From NCBI GenBank assembly GCA_033239005.1, contig BSQZ01000028.1:1693001-1757000 (forward strand): 64,000 nt of DNA, written 5' to 3'. This document shows, in pieces, positions 25,730-34,300 of the stretch; positions within the stretch are counted from its first letter, which is position 1, and the number at the start of each line of letters is the position of its first letter. This DNA is from Lamellibrachia satsuma. Taxonomy: Eukaryota > Annelida > Polychaeta > Sabellida > Siboglinidae. The notes under the pieces are model-generated. The model did no database searches. It was not told the origin of the DNA and saw only the letters and a list, made by a program, of their open reading frames with translations. Made by a program: the position numbers and the translations under genes.

Positions 25730-28700
25730 ACACACACACACATGCATATCACGATGCAAGCCAGAAGGAGAATTTTCAAAGTTGTTATTTTCATCTAGGC
25801 GGACGCTCCTTATACCTGGAGTCGGCAGAGCAAGATGCCACTGCCGGTGTCCTGCTAAATAAATGATCCGATCACCAGCCTTACTTTGTTTTACTGGACA
25901 CTGCTTTCACCAAAATACCAAATCCAAACTTGATTAAAATACACTTGCAAAATGATGAAGCTATCAACAAATTTATAAATGAGATTAGTAATGCTGATTT
26001 ATATAATAAACTAGATAAAAGTCAGACCGCAGATCCCAATGTAAGTTATAATATCATACATGACGAAATTAAAAAGACAACAAATAAGCATATGTCGTGT
26101 AAATTAGTGAAAATTAACAAATATAAACATAAAAAAATCTAAATGGATAACAAGAGGACTTCTAAACTAAACATGATTCCTAGACAAGCTATGCAAAAGA
26201 ATGAAATTAACAAATCCCAAAATCCAACAACGAAATCCAACAACAATTAATAATTACCGACCAATATCCCTCCTAACGGTTTCTCTAAAGTTTTGGGGAA
26301 AAAAATGGACAATAATGAGATACCAATTAGTATATTCCTTGATTTGTCGAAAACTTTCGACACCCTAAATCATAAGATTCTACTAAATAAATTAAAATAT
26401 TATGGCATAGAAGGAGTACCATTGCAACTATTCAAAAGTTATTTAACTAATAGAACACAATTTGTAGAAATTGATGACATAAAATCTGATACACTGCACA
26501 TAGCTACTGGTGTGCCTCAGGGCTCAATTGTGGGACCACTATTATTTATAATATATATTTATTAATGATTTTTTCAGAGGCTAGTCAAGTGTTTAATTTT
26601 ATATTATATGCAGATGACACCACACTGTTAAGCTCATTGAGTAATTTCGTAAAGGCACAAAATGCAGATAGCGATTTGTTAATAAATAAAGAACTCTTTA
26701 AAATTAACGAATGGCTTGTAATAAATACACTTTCACTAAACATAGCTAAATCTAAATTCATGGTCTTCCACGTGCATAGAAAACACACAGAAGCACCCGC
26801 TCCTAAAATCAATAATATCATTATAGAAAAAGTTAATGAATTTAATTTTCTTGGACTGACTTTGGATACACATTTAAATAGGAAGAAACACTCCGAACAT
26901 ATATCAAACAGATGCGCGCGAATAATCGGGATACTAAACATACTTAAACAAGAACTGTCTTTGAGAATAAAAATCATGCTTTATAATACATTACTTGTGC
27001 CACAAATAAATTACTGCCTGACAATATGGGGGTTTCAATGTGAAAGAATAAATAAGCTTAAAAAAGACAATATGGATAATTACGCAGAGCAAATGCCAAA
27101 TATAATGAACACACTTCACCACTATTTAAAACTATGAATCTGTTAACAGCCAAAGATATGCAAGCATTGCAAGAACTTATTATTATTAATTCATACATAA
27201 TAAATTACCTGCCTACCTACAACACTGGCAGTTAATTACAAACATAAACATACATAACCACAACACGCGCAGACAACATGAAATTCACATTGTTGGTATT
27301 AAGCATTCATTTGCAAAGCGATCTCTAAAACACAATCTACCAATAACATTAAACTTTCAAATTGTGAAAGATAAACTCTACACTCATAGTCTACGAGGTT
27401 TCGTAAACTATGTAAAGTATAATTTTATAAATTAATATAAAAATTCATGTGCGATCGTGAACTGTTACATATGGATGCGCAACTAAAGACAATACTAAAC
27501 ATTCGCATAGTAAGTTACATGGATATTGTGCATACGTGTAGAACATACACGCACACGCACACGCACACGCACACGCACACGCACACGCACACGCACACGC
27601 ACACGCACACGCACACGCACACGCACACACAATACTTTGAGGATGGTTACGGATTTTTAACTTTGGTTATTCTATATGTTGCACTGAGAAACTGTATTTG
27701 TATAGTTAATTCTACGGTGGCTCCTATGGCAGCGACTGCTGCAGTCTTAACAGTCTCCAACAATAAACTATTTCTGATTCTGATTCTGATTCATTGTACT
27801 TCTGTGACATCTACTACTGACTGCTGCAGACGACGACGACGGCGACGACACCACTACCTGCACTACCACGACGACCACCACCACCGCCACCGCCACCGAC
27901 TCACCTGCGTCCTTTATTTCAACTGTTCCACTTGTGCTGACCACGCCGAGTCTGAAGGTAGTTATGTAGGACGGCTGAGGTGGCGTGTCCTTGAGTGGAT
28001 CTAACCGAGTCACCCACTCCATGACGGCGTTACTTACGTCCTCGTGATTGCTGTAACATGTACAATAGCTGTCTCGTGATCTAAATGTACAATATGGGCT
28101 GAGATCTCGTGTCGTCTTATCACTTTGGGACGTAAGAAGGACACAGATGCGCTACAACGAATACAGAGGAGAACAACTTAGCTGATTACAGAGCTCAGAG
28201 TCCTTAGTTATAAAAGACGCCTAAAAGAATATGGTTTCATAACTCTAGAAATAATTAGATAAAGAGGAGATCAATTTGAAGTTTTAAGTGCAAACTAAAG
28301 ACTCATTATATTGACATAGCATGCAACTTAGTTTGTAATTCTAAGCTGAATTAATTGTCGCAATGGATTCGCTGGACAAAGGTTACTGTCTTAGAGAAAA
28401 AGCGACATAACTATGGCAAAACGCTTCTAACTGAACGATCATACCTGTATAGATTTTCTTGGCTGCAGTTTCCTGTAAAGACGGTCCTCTCTCTTCCGCC
28501 AGATGTCACCACGAGGCGCAGTTGACATTTGGTGAAGTTCGGCGAATCCCGCACTGAAAGGACAAACCCATGGGTGATCAACCGACAGCTAAATCCTATC
28601 ACACATTAGGTAGAACGTGGTTTTAACGACTTGATAAATTATAGCAGTATGTACAAGACGATTATTGTTTAGACACGATTGTACACTACACGACATTTCA

Positions 28701-31273
28701 CTTCCTGCTGCTATTATCTTTTTATTATTTGTATTAAAAGTGTCTTTCGCAGTGGCGACAGCCATCTTGCGCGAGCAGCTGGCTCTTACGACCGCTCACA
28801 CCGCTTCTCTCGTTATTTTCTTCTCGTATTATTCTGTGTAGTTTGCGTCACTTGGCTTTGTTTATGGAGATCCGACGCAGCTGCTCCAGGTCTGCCCTGG
28901 TCTTCAGTCGCAGGCCGATCTGCTGCAGGTCGGTGTCGAGAGTGCTGGGGAGGCCGGTTTTGTTCCTCGTCCAAGCGTAGGACGTGGTCGAAGAGTCTCC
29001 ATCGCATGTGCATCACATCTGTGTTTATTTGACGGCACCGACACCGTTCATACAACTTCACGTTGCTTACCCTCTGTAGCCAGTGAATCCCGATGAGTGA
29101 GAGGAGCTGCTTCCGGAAGGCATCTAGTGTTTCCGTTTCCAACCCCGTCAATCCCAACGCACCGCGTTCTACAGTAAAACTGGACGCACGAATGCATTAT
29201 ATAAACGCAATCGAAGTTGCTCGCTGACGTGTTGCCTTCGCAGCCAAAGAGACCACGTGGAACGGAAAGCGGTGATCGCGAGCATTTTTCGGCGAGACAG
29301 GTCCTCAACGTCTCCGCGCAGGGATCCAAGTTTCTTGGTCGTCCTCCATTTTTCAGCAACCCGGTCGGTTTCACGGTGATGATTGTACGCTCCATTTTGT
29401 CGACGTTGACAAACATGAGCCAGTCGCCCAGTGCTGTTGGCGCGATCTCGTTGACCTTGCTCGGGTACTCATGGTCGGTTGAGATGAAGTCGGCGTCGTC
29501 TGAGTATATTGCCTCGCTGGGCAAGTTGTGGTCGGCATTGAACACATCTGCGCAACGTTCTTTACATGGCTTATTGTATAATATAAAAGTTGGCATTTTT
29601 ATTTTTTAAATGTTGTTACTTTATCGAAACGAATAAAATATGTTCCTACTTGTTTGGCAGTTTTTTCCGTCAAATCCACTAGAACACGCGCAGTAATTGT
29701 CACACATGACTCTACACGTTCCGGGGTAACAATCAGTACCAGAACTGCATTTATCTGAAATTAGATGATTAACATGACAGCATAAACCAGGATGGGAGTG
29801 CAGAAACAGAAGCCAGGGCGGTGGAAGCAGTGTATGAGGGAACAGACGGAAGAGTCCAGGGAAAGACACGGGATGTCAGATGAGTGAAGAAGTGTATGAG
29901 GGAACAGAAGGAAGAGTCCCGGGAAGGACACGGGATATCAGATGAGTGAAGCAGTGTATGAGAGAACAGAAGGAATAGTCCCGGGAAGGACACGGGATGT
30001 CAGATGAGTGAAGAAGTGTATGAGGGAACAGAAGGAAGAGTCCCGGGAAGGACACGGGATATCAGATGAGTGAAGCAGTGTATGAGGAAACAGAAGGAAT
30101 AGTCCCGGGAAGGACACGGGATATCAGATGAGTGAAGCAGTGTATGAGGGAACAGAAGGAAGAGTCCCAGGAAGGACACGGGATGTCAGATGAGTGAAGA
30201 AGTGTATGAGGAAACAGAAGGAAGAGTCCCAGGAAGGACACGGGATGTCAGATGAGTGAAGAAGTGTATGAGGGAACAGAAGGAAGAGTCCCGGGAAAGA
30301 CACGGGATGTCAGATGAGTAAAGCAGTGTATGAGGGAACAGAAGGAAGAGTCCCGGGAAAGACACGGGATGTCAGATGAGTGAAGAAGTGTATGAGGGAA
30401 CAGAAGGAAGAGTCCCAGGAAGGACAAGGGATGTCAGATGAGTGAAGAAGTGTATGAGGGAACAGAAGGAAGAGTCCCGGGAAGGACTCGGGATGTCAGA
30501 TGAGTGAAGCAGTGTATGAGGGAACAGAAGGAAGAGTCCCGGGAAAGACACGGGATGTCAGATGAGTGAAGAAGTGTATGAGGGAACAGAAGGAAGAGTC
30601 CCAGGAAGGACACGGGATGTCAGATGAGTTAAGCAGTGTATGAGGGAACAGAAGGAAGAGTCCCGGGAAGGACAAGGGATGTCAGATGAGTGAAGCAGTG
30701 TATGAGGGAACAGAAGGAAGAGTCCCGGGAAAGACACGGGATGTCAGATGAGTGAAGCAGTGTATGAGGGAACAGAGGGAAGAATCCCGGGAAGGACACG
30801 GGATGTCAGATGAGTTTCAGGTTAACATCGGTTTGCTGCAAGGAAGGGCACGCAGCCCCGCACGTGTTATCATTGCCATGGGGTTATTAATAAGCTAATA
30901 AACAGGACGATTAGCACGAGATATAGATATTCCCATGAACATAATGTACGCAGACAATTTAGAAAAAAAAAGCGAGCAAGCTGGAATTACAAAAACCGCA
31001 GGAGGAGTGGAAGGAGGTGTCGAAGAAGAATCAAGTGAAGATGATCTTGAAGAAGACAGAAGTGATGTGGGTTGAACAGCACAGAGAGGAGTTGAACATC
31101 TGGTTGGACGGGAAGGAGATCAAATATGGTATGATTTTGTGTAACTTGGCGGAATGGCAACAGAAGTACGTCGTCCGATACACGTATGAGCGAATGCATG
31201 ATGGACCGTAGAGGGTGCACCGACAAACATACATACAAACATACATACATACATACATACATACATACATACA

Positions 31274-31307
<34 letters not shown>

Positions 31308-34300
31308 ACAACCGTTGCACAGAAACGTTGCGAGAGCGCGTGGCACCGGCAGAGCAGCAACAACACAAACTGCAAGTTTGCGAGAAGAACTGGGCCTGGA
31401 GAATTACAGTAGCAAAGACAGCAGATAGAAGGAGGATAAATGACATCAGGGGAGAGATCTGGGTGGGGTTCAACTTAACGGGAAGAAAAGTAAGACACCG
31501 GATGATGTGGGCAGGTCACTGGGAGCGGGTGATGGAGCGGGTGATGGAGCAGGTGAGAGAGCGGGTGAGGGAGCGGGTGAGAGAGCGGGTGAGAGAGCGG
31601 GTGAGGGAGCGGGCGAGGGAGCGGGTGAGAGAGCGGGTGAGAGAGCGGGTGAGAGAGCGGGTGAGGGAGCGGGTGAGAGAGCGGGTGAGAGAGCGGGTGA
31701 GAGAGCGGGTTATGGAGCGGTTGAGGGAGCGGGTGAGAGAGCGGGTGAGGGAGCGGGTGAGAGAGCGGGTGAGAGAGCGGGTGAGGGAGCGGGTGAGAGA
31801 GCGGGTGAGAGAGCGGGTGAGAGAGCGGGTGAGAGAGCGGGTGAGGGAGCGGGTGAGGGAGCGGGTGAGAGAGCGAGTGAGAGAGCGGGTGAGAGAGCGG
31901 GTTAAGGAGCGGGTGAGAGAGCGGGTGAGGGAGCGGGTGATGGAGCGGGCGAGGGGAGCGGGCGAGGAGCGGGTGAGGGAGCGGGTGGTGGAACGGGTGA
32001 GGGAGCGGATGAGGGAGCGGGTGAGGGAGCGGGTGAGAGAGCGGGTGAGGGGCGGGTGAGAGGGCGGGTGAGAGAGCGGGTGAGAGAGCGTGTGAGGGAG
32101 CGGGTGATGGAGCGGATGAGGGAGCGGGTGAGAGAGCGGGTGAGGGAGCGGGTGAGAGAGCGGGTGAGAGAGCGGGTGAGAGAGCGGGTGAGAGAGCGGG
32201 TGATGGAGCGGATGAGGGAGCGGGTGAGGGAGCGGGTGAGAGAGCGGGTGAGGGAGCGGGTGAGACAGCGGGTGAGAGAGCGGGTGAGGGAGCGGGTGAT
32301 GGAGCGGGTGAGGGAGCGGGTGATGGAGCGGGTGAGGGAGGGCCGACTACGAAATAACGCACAGGCGATTAAAGGAAAAGCGGCAGACCGCAACTGAAAA
32401 AGGAGGATTACGCAAATATGGATGGAAGAAAGACAGAGGAGGGTGACACGTGGAGGGATAAGGCTGCTCATAGGGTGAAGTGGAAAGGGGTAACAGCTGG
32501 GGCGGTGCAGCAGTATATGAACTAGTCTTACCCCTTTATAAAGGGAGCAGCGAGGAAGAACACGTTTTAAGACTGAACAATTATTTTCATTCAGATATAA
32601 TATAAACATGATTTTAAAAGAATTATATGTGTTTACGTTAACTGTCGTGTAAACGATTACTTACCTATGCATGGACTACCACGGTGAGGATTACAGAAGC
32701 AGTTACCCTTGTAACACACCCCGTTGTTCTGACAATTTGGGCAAACCGCTGGAACAGCAAAATATCGCAAAAACCAAATCGTTTACTGTGATACTCACAG
32801 AGCTCGATGTGTTAGTTTCAATACCAGTAGGGTAAAAATTGGCATCGTTCATCATATATTTAGTGGTATGCAGCATATTTCGACATCTGGACGATACATA
32901 CTCGTCTTGATGTATTTTTAATATAATACAAACCATAACATATTCGGTTCAAGAAATTTGTGACGGAAATGATACTGACAGATTCGGGTCTATAATATCT
33001 CAGCGATATACTGTGACGGTGGCGGCTTATTCAGCAACCGTACCGCGATCTGTGGTAATCACAGATTCGGGTCTATAATATCTCAGCGATATGCTGAGAC
33101 GGCGGCGGCTTATTCAGCAACCGTACCGCGATCTGTGGTAATCACAGATTCGGGTCTATAATATCTCAGCGATATGCTGAGACGGTGGCGGCTTATTCAG
33201 CAACCGTACCGCGTTCTGTGGTAATCACAGATTCGGGTCTATAATATCTCAGCGATATGCTGAGACGGCGGCGGCTTATTCAGCAACCGTACCCCGATCT
33301 GTGGTAATCACAGATTCGGGTCTATAATATCTCAGCGATATGCTGAGACGGCGGCGGCTTATTCAGCAACCGTACTGCGATCTGTGGTAACCACAGATTC
33401 GGGTCTATAATATCTCAGCGATATGCTGAGACGGCGGCGGCTTATTCAGCAACCGTACCGCGATCTGTGGTAGCCACAGATTCGGGTCTATAATATCTCA
33501 GCGATATGCTAAGACGGCGGGACTTATTCAACCAAGTTACTAATCTTCAAGGTTTTCGCTGCGTAATACGATATTCTGTGTTTTCGCAGGGTGCTGTGAG
33601 GCAGTGTGTGATGGGGATGACCATCGTCTCCCAGTGTTTGCCCAGTAGTCGCCCCGATCACCCTAAACCCCCCTTATTTATATTGTCAAATCTATAGCCT
33701 TGAATTAGACGCGGACGCTGATTATGTCACTTTATTCCTTGGACTATTGGCAGGGTTCCAGTGAACATCAGCTAACTTTCTGAACAAAGGCCTCCCCGTG
33801 TATTGCTCTGCCTCCCAAAAACAGATGCCCCCCCCAGTTGTAAACAACCTTCCAACTAGCGATTTACGTATTGATTTGGCTTGATGCAGTACGTGAAACT
33901 TTCAGTAATTAAGTTATATCTATCCTATGTAGGTATATCCCTCTAAATTTGTTACACAAGATCCATGTGAAATTTTATCAGCACGGATGGGCGCAATACT
34001 TGGAATATAGTGCGTAATGCAATAGTGCAATATCCAATTTCGAGTACTTTTTAAAGTATTGCGCTCATACAAACAATTAGGGCATAAGGCTATCTTAGCA
34101 AGCCTATTATAAAAACAAAAATGTTTAACGTAATAGTAATTCAATATGATGGAGACATGCATTTTATGTGTTGCATATGAAATAAAAACATTTCTATAAC
34201 ACTTTGTGTTATTATTATTATTATTATAAAGTATTACAAAATATTTGCACCATATCATAGAACGGAAAGTATTGGAAATGTATTTGTAATATCTTTACAA

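Noticed and set aside
26293..27137. Active retrotransposon ORF
   Set aside because: YADD and other RT motifs are present, but there is a frameshift at about 26560 and the 5' half is missing.
29048..29596. 182-codon minus ORF as a gene A exon
   Set aside because: Its motifs (YSDD box, APTALGDW) are LINE reverse transcriptase, not receptor.
31328..32397. Long RERV-repeat ORFs on + and Pro/Leu/Ser-repeat ORFs on -
   Set aside because: All follow from the 12-bp satellite, which has no stop in most frames. No real domain.
32978..33520. Hammerhead-type ribozyme satellite
   Set aside because: Structured tandem units suggested it, but the conserved hammerhead core words are absent.
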